Assembly: GCA_963749485.1 (NCBI GenBank)
Contig: CAVVMV010000003.1
Span: 124,001-188,000, forward strand
Direction: 5' to 3'
Origin: JAZGGS01 sp963749485
GTDB taxonomy: Bacteria > Bacteroidota > Ignavibacteria > Ignavibacteriales > Ignavibacteriaceae
DNA: 64,000 nt
Below the pieces are notes generated by a model that saw only the letters and a list, made by a program, of their open reading frames with translations, was not told the DNA's origin and did no database searches. The translations under genes were made by a program, and so were the position numbers. Shown in pieces: positions 48,116-56,339 of the stretch (positions are counted from its first letter, which is position 1; the number at the start of each line of letters is the position of its first letter).

Positions 48116-49762
48116 CTACATTTTTTCAGGTGCATCTACTCCAAGAATTGCTAAGCCGTTTCTAAGAACATTTTTAGTTGCAACTGCCAATGCAAGCCTA
48201 GCTTCCGCAAGATCCTTTTCGCTTCCAAGAATTCTGCAAAATGTATAAAATTTATGAAACGCTGCCGAGAGAGTTTCCAGGTAAGTGCAAACTCTGTTCG
48301 GTTCATAGTTAAGAGCACTGTATAGAACTTCATCTTCGAACTGGTGAAGTTTTTTTATTAACTGCTGTTCTTCAACCGTTGTAAGAAGTTGTAGGTTTTT
48401 ACCTGATGCTTCAAGTTTTTCTTCTTTAACATTTTTCAAGATTGAACAAATCCGGGCATGTGCATACTGAAGGTAGAAAACCGGGTTTTCATCAGATTGT
48501 TTTTTTGCAAGCGAAAGATCAAAATTCATATGAGAAGAAATGCCTCTCATATTGAAGAAATACCGTACAACATCTCTTCCAACTTCATCAACCAGTTCAT
48601 CCAGCGTAATGTAATTTGCTTTCCTGGTAGACATTTTAACTACTTCTCCACCTTCAACAATTGTAACAAACTGGTGGATTAAAACCTTCACTTTTTCAAT
48701 ATCATAGCCAACAGCTTTCACACCTGCAAGTACATCAGGATAAGTTGCGGTATGATCTGAACCGAACACATCCACAATAAGATCATACCCCCTTTCGAAT
48801 TTATTAATGTGATAAGCTATATCGGGCAAACGGTAGGTGGGTTCGCCAGTGGACTTTACGATCACTTTATCCTGATCAATACCCAGCTCAGAAAATTTAA
48901 GCCATTTAGCTCCTTCTTTTTCATACGATAAATTTTCCTTTTCAAATTCAGATAAAAGTTTATCAATTCTTCCATCATCATAAAGTGATTTTTCATTAAA
49001 GTAAGTTTTAAAATGAATCTTTAACTTTTTAAGACTTTCTTTTATATCGTTAAAAATTATTGCTTCTGCATGAACTTTAAATACTCCCTCAGCGGGTTCA
49101 TCTTTAAGACTATCACTGTTCTCGTCCAATAATATTTTTGCAGCTTCAATTATATATTCTCCCCGGTAATAATCTTCCGGGAAATCAATCTTCTCGCCCA
49201 AAAGTTCAAGATAACGCAGTTTTACAGAGTCTCCTAATACCCTCATTTGTCTTCCGGCATCGTTAAAGTAATATTCCCTTTCAACTTCGTAACCAATCCA
49301 TTCCAGCAGGTTTGCAACTGTATCACCAATCACCGCTCCCCTGCCGTGTCCAACAGTTAAAGGTCCGGTTGGATTAGCTGAGACAAACTCTACGTTTGCT
49401 TTTTTTCCACGGAATTTTTCTGAACTTCCAAATTTAACTTCCTTTTCCAGAATTCTGTTTACTATCTGTACAACATATTCTGCTGAAAAGAAGAAGTTTA
49501 TAAAACCGGGTCCGGCTATTTCAACCCTCTCAATAATTTTTTCATCTGTAATAAGATTTGAAATTATCTCTTCAGCGATTTGTCTTGGATTCTTCTTTAA
49601 CTTCTTTGTTAGCAACATTGCTGCATTGCAAGAAAGATCGCCATGAGTTTCAATTTTTGGAATATCGAAAGTGATATTTACATCTTTTAGATAGGTTAAT
49701 TTTTCAGCAGCTTCAGTAAAAAGTTTATTTAGATAGAGTTTCAAGTTTTCATTCCTGTACAA
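48116..49762 (-). CDS. argS: Arginyl-tRNA synthetase
   Basis: A class I aminoacyl-tRNA synthetase. The N-terminal additional domain is followed by FVSANPTGPLTVGHGRGAVI, which carries the HIGH-type motif as GHGRG. DVFGSDHTATYPDVLAG and VKMSTRKANYITLDELVDEV (the KMSK-type loop) follow. The C-terminal anticodon-binding domain ends FCRILGSEKDLAEARLALA, then VLRNGLAILGVDAPEKM. 548 residues is the usual size. The start at 49762 is TTG, since no in-frame ATG precedes the conserved N-terminal domain. It may be transcribed with rsfS upstream, which ends 84 bases before. Confidence 0.96.
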   Translation of the reverse strand: MYRNENLKLYLNKLFTEAAEKLTYLKDVNITFDIPKIETHGDLSCNAAMLLTKKLKKNPRQIAEEIISNLITDEKIIERVEIAGPGFINFFFSAEYVVQIVNRILEKEVKFGSSEKFRGKKANVEFVSANPTGPLTVGHGRGAVIGDTVANLLEWIGYEVEREYYFNDAGRQMRVLGDSVKLRYLELLGEKIDFPEDYYRGEYIIEAAKILLDENSDSLKDEPAEGVFKVHAEAIIFNDIKESLKKLKIHFKTYFNEKSLYDDGRIDKLLSEFEKENLSYEKEGAKWLKFSELGIDQDKVIVKSTGEPTYRLPDIAYHINKFERGYDLIVDVFGSDHTATYPDVLAGVKAVGYDIEKVKVLIHQFVTIVEGGEVVKMSTRKANYITLDELVDEVGRDVVRYFFNMRGISSHMNFDLSLAKKQSDENPVFYLQYAHARICSILKNVKEEKLEASGKNLQLLTTVEEQQLIKKLHQFEDEVLYSALNYEPNRVCTYLETLSAAFHKFYTFCRILGSEKDLAEARLALAVATKNVLRNGLAILGVDAPEKM

Positions 49763-49846
49763 TTAATTCGAATACAAATATATAATTTTACATGATTGGA
49801 AGATAGAAAGATATCTAAAGAAGTCTGTATAAAACTTTTGTATTAC

Positions 49847-50221
49847 CTAATCAGCTTTAGTTGATTGTTCGGAAATTGTATCCTGTACTTTATCGGTGGG
49901 TGCGTCTCCCCAAAGTTTTTCTAAGCTATAAAATTCGCGTGCATCCTTTTTGAAAATGTGAACAACAACATCAACATAATCGAGCAAAACCCAGGTTAAT
50001 CCAAGGTATCCTTCGCGATGCCAGCACTTTATCCCTTTGTCTCTAAGATCTTTATCAATTTCATCTGCAACAGCTTTAACCTGTACTTCAGAATCTGCCG
50101 AGCAGATAATAAAATAATCTGTAAAGGAAGTTAGGTTGCGCAAATCCATAATTAAAACATCATAACCTTTTTTATTAAATATCAGCTCAGTAATTTGATC
50201 AGCAAATTCTCTCGATTCCAA
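49847..50221 (-). CDS. rsfS: Ribosome silencing factor RsfS
   Basis: RsfS binds ribosomal protein uL14 on the 50S subunit and blocks subunit joining when nutrients are scarce. The 124-residue protein shows GYDVLIMDLRNLTSFTDYFI, ICSADSEVQVKAVADEIDK and the family core HREGYLGLTWVLLDYVDVVV followed by HIFKKDAREFYSLEKLWGDA. The start is TTG 50221, supported by AAGGAG five bases upstream; no nearby ATG would keep the N-terminus. It lies 10 bases after a LytR_C-domain gene, a neighbourhood seen in many bacteria. Confidence 0.95.
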   Translation of the reverse strand: MESREFADQITELIFNKKGYDVLIMDLRNLTSFTDYFIICSADSEVQVKAVADEIDKDLRDKGIKCWHREGYLGLTWVLLDYVDVVVHIFKKDAREFYSLEKLWGDAPTDKVQDTISEQSTKAD

Positions 50222-50231
50222 GTTAACTCCT

Positions 50232-50717
50232 TTAATTATTTTTTAATCTTTTATAGTCTTTCCCGATTACCAGTGTTACATCCAGGAAATATTCTTTATT
50301 TACTTGCTGGATAATATTATTTTTTTCAATCCCAAGAGTAGAAGCAATCTCAAAAGCTTTTTTCATGTTTCCTGTCCTGTCTATTAGCAGAGAGTGATCA
50401 ATATCAAAAGATCTGTAATTGCCAATGTTAACAACATCGAAATTACCGGCTCTTAAATAATCAGTAAATTTTTCTGCAACACCATTAACTCCGCAGCCGT
50501 TAAGAACTTCCAGCTGAATCGGTTTTTTATTTACTCCAACATTCTCTTTATCGTTATTGTTACTCCTGAAATAATCTACTTTTGCAATTATAGAGTAAGT
50601 TAAAAAAATGATAACTACTGAAAGCAAAAGAATAGTAAAATTTAAAAAAACGTTTGTCGTTTTACCGGTTGGGAAATTAGAAGATGATTTTTTTTGTGAT
50701 TGGGATTTAATATTCAC
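50232..50717 (-). CDS. LytR C-terminal-domain (LytR_C) membrane protein
   Basis: A 161-residue protein with a basic N-terminus, one membrane segment (VFLNFTILLLSVVIIFLTYS) and a periplasmic LytR_C domain: IQLEVLNGCGVNGVAEKFTD, YLRAGNFDVVNIGNYRSFDI, HSLLIDRTGNMKKAFEIAST and YFLDVTLVIGKDYKRL. It lacks the catalytic LCP domain found in LytR-CpsA-Psr wall-polymer ligases. The LytR_C domain occurs alone in many Gram-negative bacteria next to rsfS, as here; its role is not established. The gene precedes rsfS by 10 bases. Confidence 0.85.
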   Translation of the reverse strand: MNIKSQSQKKSSSNFPTGKTTNVFLNFTILLLSVVIIFLTYSIIAKVDYFRSNNNDKENVGVNKKPIQLEVLNGCGVNGVAEKFTDYLRAGNFDVVNIGNYRSFDIDHSLLIDRTGNMKKAFEIASTLGIEKNNIIQQVNKEYFLDVTLVIGKDYKRLKNN

Positions 50718-50769
50718 TAATATTCTTAAAAATATCCTTTCAAAAAAAAATAATTATTGCAGACTAATC

Positions 50770-51282
50770 TTAATATTTTTCCTCGTCATCATTGAAACTA
50801 TTATTAAATCCAGAGTTCATAAAAGGGCTGTACCCCCCATAGAACGGACTGTAATAGCCATAACCGTATGGTGTATTCATGTATTGCAGGTGAATAGAAA
50901 AATCCTTCCAGGGACGATAATTAATTGAGGCATTACTTATATACAACCCGGAAATATCCTTCTGAAAAGCTTCACCAAATGTGCTGTAGGGCGAATGGAC
51001 AAGACTAACATCCAGTTGAACATTCATGTTATCCATCAAGCTGTAAAACATACTGTTTGTGTATACTCCGAGAGCTAAACCCTGGTTGCCAAATGAAGAA
51101 TACTGCATGCTAAACGAATGCCTCATTGTAAGATCACTAGTATTAAGGAAACCAAACAGGTAATTTGGAGTATTATTTGTGATACCATCCTTTACACTTG
51201 TGGTTTGTATTCCGGTTTCTTTGTACTGCCCCAAAAGTGTGGCGACACAAAGCAGGAAAATAATTAATGTTAGCTTTTTCAT
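50770..51282 (-). CDS. Secreted protein with Gly/Tyr/Pro-rich tail
   Basis: A 170-residue exported protein with signal peptide KKLTLIIFLLCVATLLG. The mature part reads as amphipathic beta strands (FGFLNTSDLTMRHSFSMQYS, LGVYTNSMFYSLMDNMNVQL, SNASINYRPWKDFSIHLQYM), suggesting a small beta barrel or sandwich in the envelope. The end is low complexity and aromatic: YGYGYYSPFYGGYSPFMNSG with an acidic terminus. No catalytic motif is present. It is followed leftward by the LytR_C and rsfS genes after 52 bases and may share their transcript. I do not recognise a named family. Confidence 0.65.
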   Translation of the reverse strand: MKKLTLIIFLLCVATLLGQYKETGIQTTSVKDGITNNTPNYLFGFLNTSDLTMRHSFSMQYSSFGNQGLALGVYTNSMFYSLMDNMNVQLDVSLVHSPYSTFGEAFQKDISGLYISNASINYRPWKDFSIHLQYMNTPYGYGYYSPFYGGYSPFMNSGFNNSFNDDEEKY

Positions 51283-51508
51283 TATAATTCTTCCAAAATT
51301 TTAATCATTATATCAATTTCGCCTCTTAAAATCAATAGTACAAATTTTCTGAATAAATGATACACCAATATACCTATTACAAATTCTTAGATTCAACATA
51401 AAATCCTGCTCCTCAGCCAGGATGGCATCAATTTTAGTTTTAGGATTTTGTAAGATTTTCGTAGCATACAGTAGTGAAAATAATACTTATTTTATTCCGG
51501 GATGATTG

Positions 51509-52075
51509 ATGAAAATACTCGTTATCGATAATTATGATTCATTTACTTACAATCTTGTGCAGCTTTTGGGTAAAGAGAAAAACGAGTTAATAGTAAAAAG
51601 AAATGATGAAATAACCCTGGATTTTATTAATGATTTAAATCCGGAAAAGATCCTTATTTCACCGGGTCCCGGCAGACCTGAAAAATCAGGAATTAGCCTG
51701 GAAGTGATAAAAATCTATAAAGAAAAAATTCCAATTCTTGGTGTTTGCCTTGGATACCAGGCAATTGCTTATGCGTTTGGCTCACAAATAGTAACGGCTA
51801 AGGAATTGATGCATGGTAAAGTTTCAAAGATTAACCATGATAGTAAGACTATTTTCCGAAATGTAGGGCAAAAATTTGAAGCGATGAGATACCACTCACT
51901 TGTCGTAGCAAAAGATTCTCTCCCAAAAGAGATTGAGATTTCCGCGGAAACGGAAGATGGAACAATCATGGGTTTAAGACACAGCCAATTTCCGCTAGAA
52001 GGGATACAGTTTCATCCCGAATCTATTTTAACAACAGAAGGTGAAAAAATTCTTCTTAACTGGTTGCAGCTTTAA
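51509..52075 (+). CDS. pabA: Glutamine amidotransferase, anthranilate/aminodeoxychorismate synthase component II
   Basis: A 188-residue class I glutaminase that feeds ammonia to TrpE or PabB. The start KILVIDNYDSFTYNLVQLLG is the TrpG/PabA signature. The triad comprises the cysteine in GVCLGYQAIAYAFG (residue 80) and the His-Glu in GIQFHPESILTTEG. ISPGPGRPEKSG and RYHSLVV are also conserved. I use ATG 51509; a TTG directly before it is less likely. No trpE, pabB or other tryptophan gene is adjacent, so it may serve folate synthesis, tryptophan synthesis or both. It converges on the RidA-like gene, 3 bases apart. Confidence 0.92.
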   Translation: MKILVIDNYDSFTYNLVQLLGKEKNELIVKRNDEITLDFINDLNPEKILISPGPGRPEKSGISLEVIKIYKEKIPILGVCLGYQAIAYAFGSQIVTAKELMHGKVSKINHDSKTIFRNVGQKFEAMRYHSLVVAKDSLPKEIEISAETEDGTIMGLRHSQFPLEGIQFHPESILTTEGEKILLNWLQL

Positions 52076-52078
52076 GAA

Positions 52079-52534
52079 TTATTTTACCTTCACAATCATT
52101 TCAATTTCCACAGCTGAATTTATTGGCAGCTCACTTACACCAACAGCGCTGCGTGTATGTATTCCTGCATCACCAAATACACTTCCCAGAAATTCTGATG
52201 CTCCGTTTGCAACTTTTGGTTGATCAGTAAAACCATTAGCACTGTTAACGAAAACGGTTAGTTTGATAATCTGCTCAATTTTATTTAGGTCTCCAACAAT
52301 TCCTTTTATTGCACTCAATCCATTTAAGGCACAAATAATCGATGCCCTTTGTCCATCTTCAAGAGTAAGATCAGTTCCAATTTTACCTTTATACTTCAAT
52401 TCTCCGCCAACTATGGGAACCTGCCCGGAAGTATAAACAAACTCCCCCACTCTGATTGCGGGAATATAAGCTGCAAGAGGTTTTGCAGTTTCAGGTAAAG
52501 TGTAACCTAGTTCTTTAATTTTTTTTTCAATCAT
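52079..52534 (-). CDS. RidA-family (YjgF/YER057c/UK114) protein, long form
   Basis: A 151-residue member of the RidA superfamily, in the longer-than-usual branch. It shows KPLAAYIPAIRVGEFVYTSG, QVPIVGGELKYKGKIG, ALNGLSAIKGIVGDLNKIEQ and the active-site arginine context GIHTRSAVGVSELPINSAVE. RidA proper hydrolyses reactive enamines and imines from amino-acid metabolism; functions of this branch are less certain although the arginine is retained. It is a single leftward gene divergent from mazG across 106 bases. Confidence 0.9.
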   Translation of the reverse strand: MIEKKIKELGYTLPETAKPLAAYIPAIRVGEFVYTSGQVPIVGGELKYKGKIGTDLTLEDGQRASIICALNGLSAIKGIVGDLNKIEQIIKLTVFVNSANGFTDQPKVANGASEFLGSVFGDAGIHTRSAVGVSELPINSAVEIEMIVKVK

Positions 52535-52640
52535 TTTATCTCCAGTTTGAACTATATTCTAAGATTATTTTAGTTAAATTTGCACTCATTAAAAATGTAC
52601 TCGAATAAACTTATAGAAAGTGATAATAAAGGAAATTTAA

Positions 52641-53408
52641 ATGAGCGATGCTAAATTTAACGAATTCGTTGAGATTGTAAAACGACTAAGAAAAGAATGC
52701 CCATGGGACAGCAAGCAAACAAATGAATCAATAAAAGCAGCTACTATTGAAGAAGCTTACGAAGTTGTTGAAGCAATTGAGAAGAAAGATTATGAGGAAT
52801 TGAAAAACGAGCTTGGCGATCTGCTTCTTCATGTAGTTTTTCATACCATTATTGCCGGAGAAAAAAATAACTTTACAATAGATGATGTAATCTCAGCCAT
52901 CCAGGAAAAATTAATAAGAAGACACCCACATGTTTTTGGCGATGTAGAAGTTGTAGACTCAGAGGAAGTAAAGAAGAACTGGGAAACAATAAAGTTAGAG
53001 GAAGGAAGAGATTCTTTACTGGACGGAGTGCCTGAAATGCTGCCCGCTTTACAACGTGCACACCGTTTACAGGAAAAAGCTTCAAAGATTGGATTCGATT
53101 GGGAAAGAAAAGAAGATGTCTGGAAAAAGGTAATCGAAGAGATTGAGGAGATGCATGAATCAGAATTAAATGGAACTTACGAACAACTGGAGACGGAAAT
53201 TGGTGATGTATTTTTTGCGCTGGTAAATTATGCAAGGTTCCTGGATGTAAACCCTGAAAACGCTTTGAGAAGAACAAATAAGAAGTTTATCAGCAGGTTT
53301 AATTATATTGAGAAGAAAATTTCTGAATCGGGAAGAAAATTAATTGATTCGAATCTTGAAGAAATGGATAAATATTGGGATGAAAGCAAAGAAAAGTTTG
53401 AAGCTTAA
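52641..53408 (+). CDS. mazG: Nucleoside triphosphate pyrophosphohydrolase MazG
   Basis: MazG hydrolyses NTPs and dNTPs to monophosphates and may moderate (p)ppGpp signalling and mutagenic nucleotides. Two MazG domains are visible. The first contains LRKECPWDSKQTNESIKAAT, IEEAYEVVEAIEKKDYEELK and ELGDLLLHVVFHTIIA. The second contains EIEEMHESELNGTYEQLETE and IGDVFFALVNYARFLDVNPE. The ExxE...ExxD metal sites are kept in both. The 255-residue length and C-terminal NALRRTNKKFISRFNYIEKK match the family. It converges on phoH with a 4-base overlap of stops. Confidence 0.95.
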   Translation: MSDAKFNEFVEIVKRLRKECPWDSKQTNESIKAATIEEAYEVVEAIEKKDYEELKNELGDLLLHVVFHTIIAGEKNNFTIDDVISAIQEKLIRRHPHVFGDVEVVDSEEVKKNWETIKLEEGRDSLLDGVPEMLPALQRAHRLQEKASKIGFDWERKEDVWKKVIEEIEEMHESELNGTYEQLETEIGDVFFALVNYARFLDVNPENALRRTNKKFISRFNYIEKKISESGRKLIDSNLEEMDKYWDESKEKFEA

Positions 53409-54367
53409 ACGTTATTGTTATTAAACTTTTCGTATGCGTCAATTATATCTTTAACCAGTTTGTGTCTTACAACATCACCCTTATCGAAATAAGCAAAAGC
53501 TACACCTTCAACTTTAGATAGAATTTGCTGAGCTTGTACAAGTCCGCTAACTTGCTTTGCCGGCAGGTCAATCTGGGTTATATCACCAGTAATAATAGCT
53601 TTAGAGTTTGCACCGAGACGTGTTAAAAACATTTTCATCTGCATATCTGTAGCATTCTGCGCTTCATCTAAAATAACATAAGCGTTATTAAGAGTTCTGC
53701 CACGCATGTAAGCCAGTGGAACAATTTCAATTATTCTTTTTTCTATATTGCTGCGGAGTTTTTCAGAGGGAATCATATCATCAAGCGCATCGTAAAGAGG
53801 TCTTAAGTAGGGATCTATTTTTTCCCTAAAATCTCCGGGAAGAAATCCAAGCGATTCACCTGCTTCCACTGCTGGTCTTGCAAGTATAAGTTTTTTTACC
53901 AATCCTTTCTTAAGTGCAGCAACTGCAAGCGCAACTGCAAGATATGTTTTACCAGTTCCAGCAGGTCCTATGGCAAAACAGATATCATTTTTGCGCGCCG
54001 CATCGATATATTTTACTTGCCCTGGAGTGCGGGCTTTTATTACATCTTGCTTTGTGTAAAGTACAATCGATTCGAATTCTTCTTCATCAACAATCTCTTT
54101 TCCCTCAGCGGTTAAATTTAGTATGGTTTCTACATCACCGGATTCCAGTTTACCACTTGTGTTTAAAACGTAAACCATTTCCTTAAAGATCTTTTCTATA
54201 AGATCAACCTCTTCGGCAACACCTTTAAGAATAACATTATCGCCGCGAACCGTTATGGATGCGTTAAACCTGTTTTCAACAACTTTAAGGTTTGAATCGC
54301 TCATACCCAGCAAATCGAGCATTTCCACATTATCTAATACTATTTTCTTTTCAGTTGCAGTCATCAT
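53405..54367 (-). CDS. phoH: PhoH-family ATPase
   Basis: A 320-residue PhoH-like NTPase, possibly an RNA helicase or ribonuclease cofactor; it is often linked to rRNA maturation through ybeY. The N-terminal KH-like segment (LKVVENRFNASITVRGDNVI) precedes the ATPase. Walker A is FAIGPAGTGKTYLAVALAVA, followed by ILARPAVEAGESLGFLPGDF. Walker B is AYVILDEAQNATDMQMKMFL, then ITGDITQIDLP. Two ATG codons start the frame; the second (54364) is equally plausible. No ybeY follows; the neighbour downstream is convergent mazG. An intrinsic terminator lies upstream and isolates it from the LysM gene. Confidence 0.93.
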   Translation of the reverse strand: MMTATEKKIVLDNVEMLDLLGMSDSNLKVVENRFNASITVRGDNVILKGVAEEVDLIEKIFKEMVYVLNTSGKLESGDVETILNLTAEGKEIVDEEEFESIVLYTKQDVIKARTPGQVKYIDAARKNDICFAIGPAGTGKTYLAVALAVAALKKGLVKKLILARPAVEAGESLGFLPGDFREKIDPYLRPLYDALDDMIPSEKLRSNIEKRIIEIVPLAYMRGRTLNNAYVILDEAQNATDMQMKMFLTRLGANSKAIITGDITQIDLPAKQVSGLVQAQQILSKVEGVAFAYFDKGDVVRHKLVKDIIDAYEKFNNNNV

Positions 54368-54386
54368 TTAAAATTTAAAATAAAAA

Positions 54387-54415
54387 AAACCCTCATCAAA
54401 ACAAGACAAGGGTTT
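54387..54415 (-). terminator. Intrinsic terminator after the LysM protein gene
   Basis: AAACCCT (54387-54393) pairs with AGGGTTT (54409-54415). Read leftward, the hairpin is followed by a run of T. It lies between the LysM gene stop (54453) and the phoH start (54367). The loop is long (15 bases), so strength is moderate. Confidence 0.65.
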
Positions 54416-54452
54416 TTTTAGTGATTTACACTCTGTTTTCAAGCATGTAATT

Positions 54453-55139
54453 CTATTGAATTGGAGCAGGCTTGTAATTTCTTCTTAGCTTTTCGTACTT
54501 TGATTTTTCTTCCTGGCTAAGTGGTGGAACTTTAAAGACCTGGTTCGGATAAATTAAATCTGGATCTTTAATCTGTTCTCTATTCGCTTTGTAAATAACC
54601 GGCCAAGCAAAAGGATTTCCGTAATGCTCTTTTTTCTTAGCAATACCCCAAAGATGATCGCCTCTAACTACTGTGTAAGAGATCACATCAGGTTTCTCAA
54701 TCCAGTTATCTAAAGCTTTCTGCATCTGGTTATGAACTTTATCGAAGAATTCTGGCAGAGCACTTATTTTGTTCATCTTAAGTGCATCAAGATCTGCCTG
54801 CCTGTCGGCTTTTGGTCCTTCTTTTCTTCTAATTTTACCATCAAGTTCGTTAACAGCTTTTCTGAAGTTATCAACGTCCTGCCTTGTAGCTCCAACAATT
54901 GCATAAAGCTCATCAATACATTCTTCAGGATCCTGGAGACCAGAAAGTGTGGCATTCAGGTTATCAAGATCTGCATTTAAAGCTTCTATTTCAGCAGTAA
55001 GAGCTAGTTTTTTACCAGCTAGACGGCTCATTTCAGCTTCCCATTCCTCAGAAGTCATCTCTTCATCCTGGGCAAAGCCAGAAAGAGATAACAGAAGAAC
55101 AAGGGAAAGAATTCCTATTAAATATTTAGCTAATTTCAT
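54453..55139 (-). CDS. Secreted coiled-coil protein with C-terminal LysM domain
   Basis: A 228-residue exported protein. The signal peptide (KYLIGILSLVLLLSLSGFA) is followed by about 110 residues of helical coiled coil (EWEAEMSRLAGKKLALTAEI and LNADLDNLNATLSGLQD) with two cysteines-free heptad stretches. A LysM domain follows near residue 155: VISYTVVRGDHLWGIAKKKE, then PFAWPVIYKANREQIKDPDL and IYPNQVFKVPP. LysM binds peptidoglycan, so the protein likely bridges the wall and another envelope component. It lies 45 bases after a coiled-coil lipoprotein gene in the same direction, a plausible functional pair. Confidence 0.88.
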   Translation of the reverse strand: MKLAKYLIGILSLVLLLSLSGFAQDEEMTSEEWEAEMSRLAGKKLALTAEIEALNADLDNLNATLSGLQDPEECIDELYAIVGATRQDVDNFRKAVNELDGKIRRKEGPKADRQADLDALKMNKISALPEFFDKVHNQMQKALDNWIEKPDVISYTVVRGDHLWGIAKKKEHYGNPFAWPVIYKANREQIKDPDLIYPNQVFKVPPLSQEEKSKYEKLRRNYKPAPIQ

Positions 55140-55184
55140 TTAATTATCTCCTAATCTTAGAAATTTTAAAAAATCCATTTGAAA

Positions 55185-55460
55185 TTATTTAGGCAATTTA
55201 TCAAGATTAGCCCTTGTTTCTTCTTTTTGTTTATTGCACTCAGCCAGGCTACGGTTAATATCCTGAATTTGTGTTTCAAGCTGGCTTCTCTCATCTTTTA
55301 GCCTGTTAGCTTCAGCTTCGAGAGATTTTACTTCATCTCTAAGCGAATACAGCTCGGCTAATTGAGCTTCGCTTACCCCACCGCACCCGGCAATCATTGC
55401 AGTGCTGATAAATATTGCAACTGCAACTACGGGGGCTCTAAAATTTTTTAGTACGCTCAT
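55185..55460 (-). CDS. Small coiled-coil lipoprotein
   Basis: A 91-residue lipoprotein. The signal peptide runs to lipobox MIAGC with cysteine at residue 26. Nearly all of the mature chain is one amphipathic helix with heptad character: AQLAELYSLRDEVKSLEAEA, NRLKDERSQLETQIQDINRS and LAECNKQKEETRANLD. The layout recalls Lpp or other helical envelope spacers, though without their terminal lysine linkage. It probably works with the LysM protein encoded 45 bases downstream. A gap of 180 bases precedes it, where its promoter should be; that gap also has one imperfect hairpin. Confidence 0.8.
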   Translation of the reverse strand: MSVLKNFRAPVVAVAIFISTAMIAGCGGVSEAQLAELYSLRDEVKSLEAEANRLKDERSQLETQIQDINRSLAECNKQKEETRANLDKLPK

Positions 55461-55640
55461 ATGTTACCTCCGATTTATAAATTATTGTAAATTAAATTAG
55501 GCAAAAAGCAGATATACATTATAAAAATGTATGAATTTAGTTTGCTATCTCCTTTTAAGAATGGTAAGTAAAAACCAATTCTAATACCGTTATATAATTA
55601 AATATAGAACAATTTCCAAATTAACAATTATTAATACTCT

Positions 55641-56339
55641 CTAAATTAACCTTCGTTCAACAAAGCTGGTAAATCCGCTTCCTGCAATTATCAGGTGATC
55701 AAAAACCTGGATATCAATAATTTTTCCGGCTTCCACTATTTTTTTTGTGATGGCAATATCTTCGTTGCTTGGTTCAGGGTTGCCGCTTGGATGATTGTGA
55801 ATTAGGATAATGCTTGCAGATGAACACTCTATTGCAACCTTAAATACCTCGCGTGGGTGAACTATGCTGGAATTTAGGCTGCCGGTTGATATAGTTTCCT
55901 GCTTAATAATTTTATTTGCTGAGTTTAGGCAAACAACAATAAACTTTTCTTTTACCTCATCTATTAGAATGGGGATAAACAAATTTGCAACATCTTCCGG
56001 AGAGGTTATTTTAGAGTCGTTAGACCATTTAGATTGTGAAAGTACACGCCGGCTGATTTCGAAAGCTGCAAGTAATGTTGCTGCTTTATCGTTTCCAATT
56101 CCAGCATTCTTTTTTAGCGATTCCAGGGTTTTTGAAGCAAGAACTGCAAGGTTTCCTTCTTGCTTTATAAGATCGTGTGCTACGCTAAGTACAGATTTTC
56201 CTTTAGTACCTGTGCGCAAAATAATTGCAACAAGTTCGGCATCAGTAAGGTTTTGTGCACCCCTTAAGAGTAATTTTTCCCTGGGTCTGTCATCCAGCGG
56301 AAGATCTTTAACTCCTGCTATAACTTTTCCTTTCTTTAT
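55641..56339 (-). CDS. radC: RadC/JAB1-MPN domain protein; start codon reads ATA
   Basis: A RadC-family protein; despite the name a repair role is not supported, and its biochemical activity is uncertain. The C-terminal JAB1/MPN metal motif is VVCLNSANKIIKQETISTGS, then HPREVFKVAIECSSASIILI and HNHPSGNPEPSNEDI. The N-terminal part is a helix-hairpin-helix type region with DRPREKLLLRGAQNLTDAEL. The first usable codon in frame is TTG 56219, which would delete that conserved region. The frame is open upstream to ATA 56339, overlapping the previous stop as TAATA where TAATG would be expected, and giving 232 residues, the usual length. Confidence 0.88.
   Translation of the reverse strand: MKKGKVIAGVKDLPLDDRPREKLLLRGAQNLTDAELVAIILRTGTKGKSVLSVAHDLIKQEGNLAVLASKTLESLKKNAGIGNDKAATLLAAFEISRRVLSQSKWSNDSKITSPEDVANLFIPILIDEVKEKFIVVCLNSANKIIKQETISTGSLNSSIVHPREVFKVAIECSSASIILIHNHPSGNPEPSNEDIAITKKIVEAGKIIDIQVFDHLIIAGSGFTSFVERRLI

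Noticed and set aside
52546..52582. Bacteroides-type promoter (TTTG ... TAAATTTG) before mazG
   Set aside because: The -7-like element TAAATTTG fits, but the spacing of about 25 bases to TTTG is longer than the usual 19-21.
55558..55582. Hairpin AGAATGGT/ACCAATTCT after radC
   Set aside because: The stem needs a bulge, and the T run lies inside the loop rather than after the stem; too weak to call a terminator.
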